From positions 124,001-188,000 of the forward strand of contig MU394121.1 in NCBI GenBank assembly GCA_022578605.1: 64,000 nucleotides of DNA. Direction: 5' to 3'. This document shows positions 34,294 through 46,758 of the stretch, one piece after another. The stretch's first letter is position 1. Every line of letters begins with the position of its first letter. The translations under genes and the position numbers were made by a program. Source of the stretch: Camillea tinctor. Its lineage: Eukaryota; Ascomycota; Sordariomycetes; Xylariales; Xylariaceae. The notes beneath the pieces were generated by a model. That model made no database searches and had not been told where the DNA came from. It was given only the letters and a program-made list of their open reading frames with translations.

Positions 34294-37200
34294 TTTTTTA
34301 TTTTTATTTTGTTTTCTAGTTTTTATCTTAAAATTGAATTCATTGAATTGTTGAAAAAAATATAATATTTTGTTTGGATTACCATTTTCTGTTGTACCGG
34401 ACCACGTTATTTGATGAGGATAAAAAAATTTGGATTACTATTTTTCAAAAGTACCCGAGTACAATACACTAAGAAATCTAACCTAGGTCAATTACTTAGT
34501 AACCAAGTCACTATCGCATCTCATTCAGGTGTCAGGTACCTCTTATTAACCACTAACCTAACCTACCTGCCTACCTACCTAATCTAGTACCTATTTCCTT
34601 ATTGCGCTGCTGATGCGATAAGCAAGGGGAACCCCGGGCCTGGAGAGCTGAGGTGCACGGACTCTGAACCATGCGCCGACCTTTAACCCCGAACCTTTTT
34701 ATGTAATCTAGGGGTAACAAGAACAGTTACGGGATATGTGAATACCCTAACCTATAACATTATCGGAAGACAGGGGAAAGGAAAGGAAGTGAGAAGGGGG
34801 ATGGGTGAACATGCACATCATCGACTGAAGCAGATGAGATGTTCATATGCACAGGCACAAAAAAAAGAAAAGAAGAAAAAAGATAAAGCAGTGATATCAA
34901 GATGGGGGAACATGTTGCAGGATTATGTGAGATACCGATGAAAAAAAAGAAGAAGAAAAAAAGAAGAAAAGAAACCAGGTCCATCTTTCTTTTTTCAGCC
35001 TCAGAAATCATAACATATCCTTCCCCAATATTATTCTATGTGCGTTTGCCTGCGTATGTCCGTGTCCGTGTCCGTGTGCATTAAGACTGTCGTCTTCCGG
35101 TTCGACTGCTTTAAGTGGCATTTGCCAAGCTAACAACACCAATAGGTATTATGCCGCCTATGCGGTGTTCCAACCGGCGAATGACCGTGCATGCGAGAAA
35201 AAAAAGGGGGGGAAAGGTATAGTAGGTAATGCAGACCATTGTCGTACATGGAGATTCTATCTTATTGCCTATAGGAAGGAAACAATAACGTTTCCCCTTT
35301 ACGAAGTCAACACAGTATAGTATTGATCTTAAACATTCTACCTACCCCTATCCCTTTACTTTCTCCCCTCATCCCGCGGCTCCATGCATTAATCCCCCCC
35401 TTTTTTCCATCGGGGTGAAGAGGCCCAAGTCGAAATGGACTATTTTAAGAACCGATGAAGCAATTTCACATTTCTGAATGGCTGATAGATATAAAGTAGT
35501 ATCTGCGGGTAATGCCATGGCATATGTATGTAGGTTATGCTATGAGATGGTATGTAGTCTTTGGTAAAGCTCCCCCAATCTGAGTTGTTCCTAAGCTATG
35601 TAGGTTATCATGCCTACATACCTAGCTGCTTGACTAGCCTCGTAGGGAAGAGGTGGGTGGGCAAAGCAGCACCTGGGGCTTAAGTTTATTCGTCTAGTCA
35701 AAACGTTGTGGAGTGGAGTCTGTGGTATTCCGAATGCCCAAATCCCGGGATAATGGGGGAATGGGCAGGAAAGAGAGAGATAGAAGAAGATTACACACCC
35801 ATCCCAAAAGAAACAAGCCCAAGATCATCAGCTGCAAGAAAACAAGATCATGTTCTGCGCTCCGGAATAAAAATCCTTTATTGGCTCATCCGTATATAGT
35901 TTATACTACGAATAGCCGGTATGGATGTGTCCCAGGTGGTATGTATCCATAAAATAGTTTAACTAGTCTTGCTGAATCGGGAAGAAGGCTTCTCAGTTAT
36001 GACTTCGTTCGGCCCAATATATCGCTATGAAACCACGTGGTTCGCATTGTGAGACTATTATATCCCCTGGGCGATAATCCGGATGTTACCTACACACTTG
36101 ACTTGGCTGTCCGCTGTCCGAAAATTTCTATCATTTTTCATGTGCGCACAAGATACATTACTGTTTAGAACTTGTCTTCAGGGGCTGCCTCAACTTCCAC
36201 CACTTATTCTAGTCGACAGGACGAAACTATTTCCCCATACAATGATATTCTTTCTGCTCAGGCATTTCACAACCTGAAACCATATTTCTTGGGCATATCT
36301 GAACATATCTATTTCTTAAAGTAAATAATTGGATCCCTTCTATACGGCCACCTCATAGACTGATATATCCCCCACTTGGTTCGTAACACATTGGACGGAC
36401 CCCATGTCTCTTTTCCCCAGACTGAGGGACGTCCCGTACCACGTTGTTATCAGTTATTTGTCCGCATAGACGCGTTAGACGTTACTAAAATACATGGTAG
36501 ACTATTTCCTCCCTTCTGTCTCCATATTTCCTATTATCAAAGGCATCTACACAGCCATCGTGGGACGTAGCATGGATGATGTATTGCAAGTAGTATTACT
36601 GGTGCATCTCCAGGGGACGTTGCAGGGGAATGAAGGAATGGTCAAATACGACATGGATATTGTGCCACGTTGCCCGGCCGGTGTTTATTGGTTCGGCAGC
36701 CCAGGTTCTCTGTTTGTTCTCTCTCCTGCCGTGACGAACGGCGGTGCTAGACTCGGGTCTCCGTACATTGGCGAAATAACTTCACCGTTGAATGTTGCCC
36801 TTCTCATTTTTTCTCGTTTTTGCACTTTTGTAACATGGAATTCTCTACCACGGAACCAGCTTCAGGACAAAATAGATAGGACAATTGTTGCCCATTGCAC
36901 GCATCGTCGGAGAGAGGGGAGAAATAGGGAGGAATAGTAAAAAGTGGTCCGCTGCTGGTATATATTTAAAAACGACCGATGAAGCTCTGAAAATTTGGAG
37001 GATATACGAAAGATGTCTAACTTTCCTTTCCGTACAGCATCACCCATCTACGCAACCTAGAAGTTCGACGAGAAGCAGCAGCCATATCACCGCCCACACA
37101 CACACACTCTCTCTCTCACGCTCAACCCCCTGGTTTGCCTCTTACCCTCCTTAGCAAAGCCGACGGCTGGGTGCCGTTGGTGTCTTGCTTGCCCCCCTCC

Positions 37201-38757
37201 CAGCACCCGATGGAAGGATGATCAGCAATGCCGACCTAACCCGCGTCTGGTCTCGACTGCTACCTAGTACCTCCTTCTTCCTCCAGAAGAAAGGAAGCTA
37301 TGGCCGAGCTATGTTAGCTTGAGACCACATGAGGTACGTCATTATTCTTGGACGTACCTTCGCATTTCCGGGTCCAGTCTCAAAGCAGGACGGTGCTTTT
37401 TTTTCTTTTCCTTTCCCTAGTATTTCCTATGGGGTGTTGTAATATCCTTGGTGGTGGTATGATAAGTTGGGCTGAATCTAGATTATGCTTATGGCACCGA
37501 CGTGGGAGGTCCTTCTTTGTTCGACCTTTACCGCCAAGGGGTGTCTGGGGGAGGGTTGCGATGATGAGCTCATGGGCGTTGCTAGCATGAATATATGTCT
37601 TCACCCGGGTCGTCGTCATCTCCTTCTCCACTTAAAAAGAAATACTCTAAAAGAAATCCCCAGGGAAAAAAGGGGGGGAACCGAGGAAAAGGAAAGTGAC
37701 AACGGCGGCGTGCCGAACTATTGGTCAGCACCACAGTTCCACAACCGATATCTAAGCACTTTGCCGGACCGGTGAGCTAACATTATTTCGAAGGGTTCCC
37801 TTGCTTTAATGAACAAACCATCGTATAAGCCAATGCAGAAGCATCAGGAACACATTCTGCCATAGAAGAGATAGTCAACCTGAAGAATCCCTCCCCACAG
37901 GGGGCTATCCGTGGAATGAATGACCACGAGGGACCCAACACCCCCAATATGTATGGGGCATCGCGTTTGGATAGCCAGTGAGATATACAGCTTCGCAAGC
38001 CCTTAACGTTCGTGGGTTGCGGATGTTGACGATTCGAACAAAGCACCTGGGATCGAATCTTGGCGTTATGGCATGCATGCTGCTGAAGATTGGGCCATGT
38101 TGCTTTTTGCTTTTGACCCCCTTACCTTTCTTCTTCACCTCCTTTCCTTGGACAGCGGGACTCATCCATATTGGTGGCATGAGATGCAAGATATGGAGGG
38201 GGGGAAATGGTCGCCAGCATTGATGACGATCTCATGCTACATCATCAGGTTTGATGGAACTGTCCCTGGCTTGACCGGCTGCCGGGGACTGGGTCCTGTG
38301 TGTTACCAAGATTTTCGAAATGGCACTCAAGATTACCGGCATCGTTTTCATTTGTATCCCAGGCCGACTCCTAATCGAGGCGATGGGCTGGCTATACGTG
38401 GGGAGAAATGAGCGGTCGTGTTAGACGAGGCGCTAATGCTGCCAAACATCGTGGTAGAATGGAACCAAGACGCGAAGTGCTTGCCATTCTGTTGCCCCGC
38501 CGCCCGTACGGGTTCTCGCTTTCCTTGGCTGAAGTGACCGGGTTTGGGCAGAATTGGCAGGATTTGATGTCATTATTGTTTAGATTCGGGGTTTGTGTTA
38601 GAGCTAGGCGGCGCATATATCAAGTCGAGGGAGACGACAACTTTTCAGAAGGCATTTTGGGATGAATATATCACTTTGAATCTGGATGCCCGCTAACTCG
38701 ACCTCATTGCTTGAATCTACAATCTCAAACTTGAATCTCCAGAATCAGTAAATAACT
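34294..38757. other. 4.46-kb gene-poor stretch
   Basis: This lies between the rkm4 start and an unrecognised plus-strand gene. It contains A/T-rich stretches near 34290-34450, TACCTA words at about 34555-34590, purine tracts (34860-34980), and a ccgtgt repeat at about 35059-35078. The largest frame, 36494-36937, has no recognisable features. No tRNA or transposase is seen. Confidence 0.55.
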
Positions 38758-39735
38758 ATGTCTGGAGTGAGATCCGGCCAACCTCTAGCACCATCATCAT
38801 CTTCTTCTAACGTTCTCAAGTCAAAAAATCATCACAAGGGAGCGCCTAAAGCACAAAAATCATCGAAGGGCTATGATAATATGCCTGCGGACTTCTGGTT
38901 TGTTGTGAATGAGCTCATGCTCGACGAGGAAAAGCCTCTACAACCCGATCAGTGGGGAAACATCGTACCACCAATCTATCCTAATTATTATATCGGAGAG
39001 AGGATTGGGAGAGTCTTCAGATATCAAAATGGCACCGTGACTGAGGCAGAAGGGTTTGAATGGTGTCGCCCGCAATGGGGAGGCCCTGGTAGTATCAGCT
39101 ATCCGGCCCGTGACGAGTCTGGAAATCTTGTATTCTACTCCCTTACTACGTACAGTTCGAGCACCGTGTTCGATCTCGGTCCCTTTTGCCCCTGTGCGTA
39201 CGCCATGGCTGATGCGACCGCCACCGACATGAACATGCTTGCTGCGCCATATGATAGGTTTTACGCCTTGCAGTTCGACAACCGGGACGGCACGAGCCGA
39301 GCCTTCTTCAACGGGGGTGCAAAGTACATTGCGGGTGCTGCAAATTGGCTAGGGCGTCTTGTCTCGAGTGCTTATAGGCACCCCGGAACTCAAGAAAGCT
39401 TGGTGCCCACAGCTCTTGGGGGGGAGATTGGGACCATTCTAGGTCTCATGGCATTGGCCGAACGACAGGGGAGGACAGATCATGCATTTCTCAGTCATTG
39501 GAATGGGAGCAAATGGCAGGGGATAAGGCAACACTATGTCTGTAAGTTACCCCAAGCAGATCTTGCAAATACGACTTTCACGAGATGACTGGTATTGACA
39601 CGGTGCGCTATAGCTCCTCACGGGCCGCCAAGGGTGGTATTAGTGTCTGTTGCTGTTGACTCAAGCCAGAACCCGGGCCACGAGTTCGACAGTATCAGGA
39701 ATTTTGAGAATTATGGCTATGCAGTTCTCGGGTGA
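38758..39735 (+). CDS. Unrecognised protein, two exons
   Basis: The first frame is open from 38758. A strong donor (GTAAGT) at 39542 and acceptor CTATAG ending at 39613 define a 72-bp intron. Joining 38758-39541 to 39614-39735 gives 301 residues instead of a 276-residue unspliced product. There is no signal peptide or membrane helix. The N-terminus is Ser/Lys-rich and probably disordered. The rest looks globular and aromatic-rich (PADFWFVVNELM, QWGNIVPPIYPNYYIGERIGRVFRY, FEWCRPQWGGPGSI, FDLGPFCPCAYAMADATATDM, HWNGSKWQGIRQHYV). I recognise no family. The composition and closed second exon argue that it is real. It stands alone beside a long gene-poor region. Confidence 0.7.
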
Positions 39736-40482
39736 TGATTTGAGATTCGGTGTTGATAATCGAAGTGTGTTGGTATCCTAAGGTGTGTTGGAGGGTTTAC
39801 TGGTTGCACACAAACTTATGGAGAGAAATTCATTATACATTATTTCGTTCATCTATTTTCTTATTCACGACACGAAACGAATGTTAGCACCTAGCTATTT
39901 ACAAACGTACTATTAGAAGCTTAAGAGACTTCAAATACATACAGTATCCTTTCACCTAGCAAAATAATCAAGTGTATGTTACAACCTTCATAGCAATGGC
40001 AAGAAGCCTCTGTGGTTGGAACGTTCTCGAAAGTAGGCAGGTCTGGATCAGCCCCAAAAGAAGTCCACATTCACATATGAGACCAGCTCTATCTAAACAA
40101 AATACTAGATGGTTGACTTATTAGATGACAAAATTGGCAGTTCGTAGGATATCTGCCTACGTCGTGTACTGCGAGTTCTGATTCTCGGCGCCACAACGCG
40201 AGTTATTGCCCAGCAGTAGGCGATGGCATATCAGCAGCACGATGACATAGGAAGCATGAAACAATCTTGTTTTACTTTTTTTCTTTTTTCGTCCTCTCTT
40301 CAGCAGGCTTCCGCTACAGATTTTAAACTAGGTCAGCGATAGGTTCGTTGGTCTTGGGATGTAGCTTTTTCTTTTTCTTCCACAGGGCCGGCATGAAACA
40401 CACACATGTCAACATCTTACTGGGTACTTGGTGTTTTCTCTTCTCTCGTGCCTCTCGTCGCCTCCTCTTCACTTTTCTTCCC
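39736..40482. other. Convergent 3' region, no gene seen
   Basis: This separates the unrecognised plus-strand gene from the minus-strand yar1 gene. It has AT-rich flanks and nothing else supported. Confidence 0.5.
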
Positions 40483-41501
40483 TTAGTTTGTAGAACTATT
40501 ACCGACACCGCCATTTTGACCGGTCTGCTCCTGCTCCTGCGGCTCGCCAGCAGCACCCTCCTCGTCATCTTCTTGGTCGCCCATCTCCACATCTTGGGCT
40601 CCTTTAGCTAGCCCGCCACCCTCTGTCGCGTTAGCGCCTTCGATATCCCTACTCTGCGATAAGAAATACTCGACTACGTGCATGTGGTTGTTGAAAGCGG
40701 CCAGATCTAGAGGGATCTGATCCTTGTCGTTAGCTGCGGCGGGGGAAGCACCTCGCGATAGCAGCAGCTTGACTACATCGAGGTGACCGCCTAGACATGC
40801 CCAGTGGAGTGCCGTGTTTCCGAATGTGTTCTGCACGTTGATGTAAGGTATCTCTGCTGTTTCTGCTCCTTCCGAAGCGGACGCTGACTGCGACTCTAGT
40901 TCCGCTGTCGACCCTGTCGTCGGGCTTACAGGAGCAGCGGAGAGGACTGACGTTGGTGCTGTTGTTGCATCCGCCCCCGCAGTAGCTCCCGACGCTTTGG
41001 ATGGGAGATATGAGAGAATCAGGGTCACGGTCTCTACGACAGGACTGGGTTAGCTAGTTGGAACCCAACCCAACCTGAGGAAGTGCATGCCCAGTGTGAT
41101 GGAGACTATAATTGGGCAGTGACATGATAAAACGATGCTATGCCGCCGTCCCATACCCGAGGAACTAAGATAGTAGCTTCTATGCTCATGTATCATGGCG
41201 GCTGATGTCACCACGGCATAGTACACGTGCCGATAGATATGCGAACTAAGGGCGAATGGAAGAAGAAAAAAAAGGGGGAGTGGGTAAAAATGACCATGGA
41301 CTTACTTGCGTGTCCATTGGCTGCCGCCATGTGCAAACAGGTGGCATTGCTATCATCTCTTGCAGCAGCGAGCACTTCAGACGGCGTGAGATCTTTTCGG
41401 CCGGAAATGTCTCGTAGCATTTCGGCAAGCTCTACATCTTCACCAGCCCGAGCGAGATAGATCAGATCGTCAATCTCGTCTTCGGATAAATTTGGTGCCA
41501 T
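40483..41501 (-). CDS. yar1: Ankyrin-repeat ribosome-assembly chaperone Yar1-like
   Basis: Exons 41501-41306 and 41033-40483 give 248 residues across a 272-bp intron (donor GTAAGT, acceptor GTCGTAG), long for this window. The N-terminus, MAPNLSEDEIDDLIYLARAGEDVELAEML, and the repeats (CLHMAAANGHA|KTVTLILSYL; GNTALHWACLGGHLDVVKLLLSRGASPAAANDKDQIPLDLAA) match the Yar1 architecture. The family protects uS3 (Rps3) on its way into the 40S subunit. A Ser/Ala/Thr-rich insert of about 60 residues separates the first and second repeat. The C-terminus is acidic (MGDQEDDEEGAAGE). Confidence 0.9.
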
Positions 41502-42210
41502 TTTCTGTGATTTCGAGTATTTTTTTTTCTCTCTTTTCGTATGGCGTATTATTGTGTTGTTATCTCAATAGCGAGGAATATAATCACGGTTTTGGATTGG
41601 ACTGGATTATACAGGAACCACCTCCAAGACCGTATCACCGGGTTGTTACGAATCCCCGTGGGAGCTTAGGCGCCGATGCGAACGAAAATTTTCCAACGGC
41701 GATTGGGCGGCGTAAAAATTCTTCTTTTAGATATCCACAAATCTAGGTGCGGAACTTTAGAATGGGAAATGTTATTGGCCTGCTTTGAACGTTTCGCACG
41801 AGTGAAATATTCCCTACCCGGATTTTCCACAGAAGTTGTGATTAGTAGTAGAAATAGTAGTAGTAGTTTGAACAAAGTAACGTCGCCCTCGTCGTCTTCG
41901 AAGTGGTGATTTAGACTTCTCTACTAGATCACGTGATACACCAACTTCAGTACGCACCCAGTGAATTAATCAAGTCTGTCAGTTAGAGCCTTGCGGGAAG
42001 TATAATAAGTGTTCAATAGTTGTTTATGAATATGGTAGTTTGTGTAAGGTGATGATGGCGTCCGCAGAAAAATGTCATATACTTGTTATTACCTGTATCA
42101 TATGTGCAAATGCGTTATGCGATGCTCATCGACTTCATTTGCCCCTTAAATATCATAGCTCGGTGGACAACAACTCACCTGTTTTGTTTTACCTGTCAAA
42201 TATATTGGTT
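41502..42210. other. Intergenic, yar1 upstream / spo11 3' flank
   Basis: The first 400 bp hold the yar1 promoter with pyrimidine runs (41520-41535). A short GTAGTA tandem run lies at about 41845-41870. Nothing else is supported. Confidence 0.5.
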
Positions 42211-43812
42211 TTAGCCGGAACTGCTAGGAAGACTGTGATCTAACCATTCGGTAACATCACCAGCCTCATCAATGGCCTGTATTTCTGCCTTGATGTTAAG
42301 TATGAGCATGAGCTGCAGCTCGTGCACCAGTTCCTTTTCTTCCTCTTCGCTGTTGCCTTGGTCTATATTGACCACAAGCTTTTCTAGTAGTCTAACACCT
42401 TTCTTTCGATCTCCCACCGTTAAAGCAGAGGAAACCTCCATTAAGCGCGGAGGCGCGGTAGCAGTAAGTGGAACTTCGTCGTCAATCTGAGACGAATCGC
42501 CTTGGTGGATGCAAGACGGGCAACCAAGAATATCATGACTTTTTGGCCCTAACCACGAGAGGTTCGGAAGCGTAATATTCTCCTCGTGGCCGAGAGCTAG
42601 ACTTCCGCACTTATAGGTGCGCATGATCGCGAGACCATCTGGGTCGAAATCGACAAGGGCATAAAATGGGAGTTGTGGTAAGACCGTATGAAGCAAGTTG
42701 AGGAATTGGCGCGTGGCTAAATCGGGATAGCCTTTTCCCTGCGCAATTTTGTCAGCCTGGGATGTCAATATGGAGTGATGCCCTAGGCGAGAAATTACGG
42801 TAATGATGGCTCCCGGGCCAGCTCTTGATGATTCGAAGTATCGAGAAGCGACCAAACCGCGGAATGTTGCCTCCTTCTCGACAACCAAAACCCATTTCAC
42901 CGATGCAGCGTCAATATAGTCAATGGCTTTGACATCTGGGACGAGTGTGCCCTTATGAGAATTTATTAGCTAAAGTATGAGCGAGAAGGATCTTACTCAC
43001 ATTCGGATCAAGACTATAGTTCTGTATGGAGCTATCCTTCATGCTAATGCTCATGACCCCCGCAAGAAGTCCCTTACAAGCGGCAACCTGTACTTGTATT
43101 AGCCTGTGTTACGGGAACCGAGAATATGAGAGCTACAGACAATGTTCAGCGCATCCCTTCCGACGCCGAAGGTGAAAGCGATGTCATCCACGAGCTTGTC
43201 AACATAGGCTTGACTACCGAAGAGTTCTGGGTTTTGATAGTAGATGTTCCTATAACGAACGGGTCAATTGTTCCCATAATGAATCGAAAAACCCTACGAC
43301 CACCTAATAAGGCTAACCTCTTGGTGATGATAGTGCCAGATATTAGACACTCATGCGATAGATGGAGGATTTGAAGGAGACAAGCTACAGATAAGAAAAT
43401 AAAATAAAAAGTCAAAAGGAATGTTATGACCCCTTACAACATGATAGACTGGACATCACCTACTAAATTTTTTCACTTCAGTCTCGGTGGGTGCTGGGAA
43501 TCGGATAGCCCTCCAATGGCCCGACCTGCGACTTCGCAGAGGGATGGTGAGGATGCGATTCTCCTTGAGGGCATCTAGGATATCTTCGAGAATGTCTTTA
43601 ATTATTGATATCGTGGCTCCGGTCCGCGGGTTGCGAAGACCCATAAGATCTAAATCTTCGGGGCCCGGGGTAAAACCCGACCCCGGAGAGCTTGGCAGAG
43701 TTGATGAGCTGGACGAGGATTGGCTGCTCATTGTACGAAGTAGTGTAGGGTTATTATTGCTAACGCGAATCTGCGGTGTAGCTGACAACTCGCCCTCAGC
43801 TAGATCTACCAC
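42211..43812 (-). CDS. spo11: Meiotic double-strand-break protein Spo11
   Basis: Five exons: 43812-43464, 43384-43318, 43249-43141, 43087-43001 and 42951-42211, giving 450 residues, or 423 from the ATG at 43731. The topoisomerase VI A-type transesterase cuts DNA to start meiotic recombination. The winged-helix part contains CLISGTIITKRNIYYQNPELFGSQ with the paired tyrosines at 142/143, one of which is the nucleophile. VDDIAFTFGVGRDALNI follows. The TOPRIM part has Glu229 in VVEKEATF and DFDPDG at 305-310 for metal binding. Four introns fall within conserved blocks and all restore them. The third donor reads GTCTGT, which is weak. It is divergent from erg7. Confidence 0.95.
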
Positions 43813-44361
43813 GTGTAGTATAGGGACTAAAAGGGACTAAACTGTGCAAACTGGAGAAGTTGGTGAAGGATTCATTGTAGTTGTAAGCGGGAAGAAGATC
43901 GTGCACTTGTACCTAACTTTAAAGTTACATATAGGATAAAATAAAAGACACTGGCTGATGTTATCGGATAAGGTGCATACTCCGAAACTGTGTTTTAAGT
44001 TGAAAGAGGGAGGGGCGGGTAGGTAAGTACAGTTACCTCCATTTAAAGGCCAATCAGAAGCTTGATGCCCCTGGGAAATCGGAGACTGCACCTACAGTAA
44101 ACTAAGCTGTGGTGTACCTGAGCTGCTGAGCTACCTAAGTTGCATGATCCCCACTTTAAATGTCTCACGACATTTCGTCGATCTCAGGGGGAAAACGAAC
44201 TTTGAACTTGACTTTATTTTTATTTTTCCCTTTTCAACAAAAGTTTTTTTTCAATGTTCTCTTCTTCTGCTGATCTATCATAATTCTAATTTCCTGTTTC
44301 TCCTCGCTGCTTCTCCCATTGGTTTTCTCCTAATTGGTCTTTGGTTCCTGAGTTTGCAATC
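43813..44361. promoter_or_regulatory. Divergent promoter region, spo11 / erg7
   Basis: This is 549 bp between outward-facing starts, with T-rich tracts near 44210-44260. Nothing distinctive is seen beyond that. Confidence 0.5.
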
Positions 44362-46758
44362 ATGGTCACTACTCGATCTCGCACTGCCGCCGCGAATGGC
44401 CTCGAAAACGAGAAGCTATCGAAGAAGCGAACCAGCGACAATGCTCTCAACACCGAAACAAAGCGACCACGACTCGAGGAGATCACCGACCGGACACGAT
44501 GGCGCATGCTAGACGAGAGAGGGAGACAAACCTGGCATTACCTGGAGGACGACGAAGCTGCTAAGAAGTGGCCCCAGAGCATTGCCGACAAGTGGTATCT
44601 AGGCTTGGACCCTGTAAGAAAGAAAGACATATATCCCTCCCAGTTCCAACTTTACTAGAGAGACAGATTGTTAACTTCTGTATTTTCCGTTAGGAACTTC
44701 CTAACCTCCCTAAACCAACGAAGCCCCTTGATGCCGTCCGCAACGGCCTCGCTTTCTTCGAGAAGCTCCAACAGCCCTCCGGTCAATGGGGATGCGAATA
44801 CGGCGGCCCCATGTTCCTCTTGCCCGGCGTAGTGATCGTCTGGTACGCGACGAAGACGCCCATTCCCTGGTATGTCGCAACTGAGATCAAGAATTACCTG
44901 TTTGCTCGTGCCAATCCCGACGATGGCGGATGGGGTCTCCATATCGAAGGCGAGAGTACCGTGCTGGGCACGTCGTTGAGCTACACGATTCTCCGTATTG
45001 TAGGCGTCGACCCTGAGCATCCGGTCATGGTCAAGGCCCGAGGAACGCTGCACAAGCTCGGCGGCGCGACCCATGCGCCGCACTGGGCCAAGTTCTGGCT
45101 CGCTGTCTTGGGGGTCTGCAAGTGGGATATCGTCAACCCCGTCCCTACTGAGCTATGGATTCTCCCCGACTGGGTCCCCTTTGCGCCCTGGCGATGGTGG
45201 ATTCACATTCGTCAGGTTTTCCTACCAATGGGATACGTCGCCGATAAGAAGTGGAGTTGCGAGGAGACGGACGTGATTCGCGGCTTGCGACAAGAGCTAT
45301 TCACTGAGCCGTGGGAGAAGATTGACTGGGCTGGCAATCGGAACACCATCTGCCCCCTGGACAACTACCACCCCAAGTCCTGGCTTCTCAAGACAGCTAA
45401 CTGGGCATTGGTCAACTTTTGGTACCCGTATCTACGCCCGGAAGCCATTCGAAAGAAGGCCAACGATTGGTGCAGCACGCTTATCGACATGGAAGATGCC
45501 AATACCGACTACGCAGACTTGGCACCCGTGAACGCCGCCATGAATACCATTGTCTGTTATATCCGCGATGGACCCGGCGCATATTCTGTCCGAAGACATA
45601 TCGAACGTCTCGAAGATGCTATGTGGGTCAATAAAGAAGGCATGTTTTGCAACGGAACGAATGGGGTGCAATGCTGGGATACGTCGTTTTTGATCCAAGC
45701 CGTGATCGATGCTGGGCTGGAGCACGAGCCACGCTGGAAACCGATGTTGACCAAGGCACTGGGATTCCTTGAGGACCAACAAATCCGCGAGAACTGCTCC
45801 AACCAGGCTACCTGCTACCGCCAACAGCGCAAGGGTGCATGGGCCTTTAGTACAAGGGATCAGGGATACGCCGTGTCAGATTGCATTGCCGAGGCACTGA
45901 AATCGGTGATTCTTTTGCAAAAGACGCCCGGATATCCGCAACTGCTCGATGATCAGCGCTTGTTCGACTCAGTCGATACTCTCTTGACCTATCAGAACAA
46001 GAAGGGTTCTTGTTCGTCGTACGAGCCCACGCGCGGTGGAGAGTGGCTCGAGATGCTCAACGCGGCCGAGATTTTCGGTAAGATCATGATCGAGTATGAC
46101 TATGTCGAATGCACCACAGCTGTTGTTACCGCGCTGTCCCTATTCCAGAAACACTGGCCCGACTACCGGCCCAAGGAGATTGAGGCTTTCATTGGGCGGG
46201 CTGTAAGCTGGATCAAGACATACCAGAATCCAGATGGGTCATGGTATGGTAGCTGGGCTATTTGCTACACCTATGCTACCATGTTTGCTCTAGAGAGTCT
46301 GTATAGTATTGGCGAGACCTATGGAAATAGCTCCCATTCGAAAAGGGGCTGTGACTTTTTGATATCTAAACAGAGGGAAGATGGGGGATGGTCCGAGAGT
46401 TACCGCGTAAGTTTTTTTTTGTCTTCAGCTATCTAGTTTATCTGATTGCTAACTAACTATCCGGTAGTCATGCGAAAAGATGGTATATACAGAGCACGCC
46501 TCTGGCTCACAAGTGGTCATGACCTCGTGGGCCTTGATCGGGCTGATGAAGGCTGACTACCCTGATATTGAAAAGATCAAGAAAGGTATCAAGTTGATCA
46601 TGGATCGACAGCAGCCCAACGGCGAGTGGAGGCAAGAGGCAATTGAGGGGGTGTTCAACAAGAGCTGCATGATTTCGTACCCCAACTACAAGTTTACGTT
46701 TACGATGAAGGCCTTGGGCATGTTTGCAATGAAGTATCCGAATGAGACGGTGGTATGA
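44362..46758 (+). CDS. erg7: Oxidosqualene cyclase, lanosterol synthase
   Basis: Exons 44362-44613, 44694-46406 and 46468-46758 give 751 residues (introns 80 and 61 bp). The enzyme cyclises 2,3-oxidosqualene to lanosterol on ER or lipid-droplet membranes in the ergosterol pathway. QW-type repeats occur along the chain (QWGCEYGGP, DDGGWGLHIEG, QNPDGSWYGSWAICYTYA, REDGGWSESYR). The catalytic acid motif is VSDCIAE with Asp480, where the usual DCTAE Thr is Ile482. The late segment NKSCMISYPNY resembles the NKSCAIS of lanosterol synthases, not the different segment reported for protostadienol synthase, so sterol synthesis is favoured. It is not in a cluster of sterol genes. Confidence 0.93.

Noticed and set aside
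36494..36937. 147-codon plus frame in the gene-poor stretch
   Set aside because: It has no recognisable motif, no coherent composition and no splice support.
38041..38070. T-loop-like GGGATCGAATCTTGG
   Set aside because: The flanks do not form acceptor, D and anticodon arms, so it is not a tRNA.
44362..46758. Protostadienol synthase instead of lanosterol synthase
   Set aside because: The C-terminal segment is NKSCMIS, close to lanosterol synthases, rather than the different segment I recall for protostadienol synthase.
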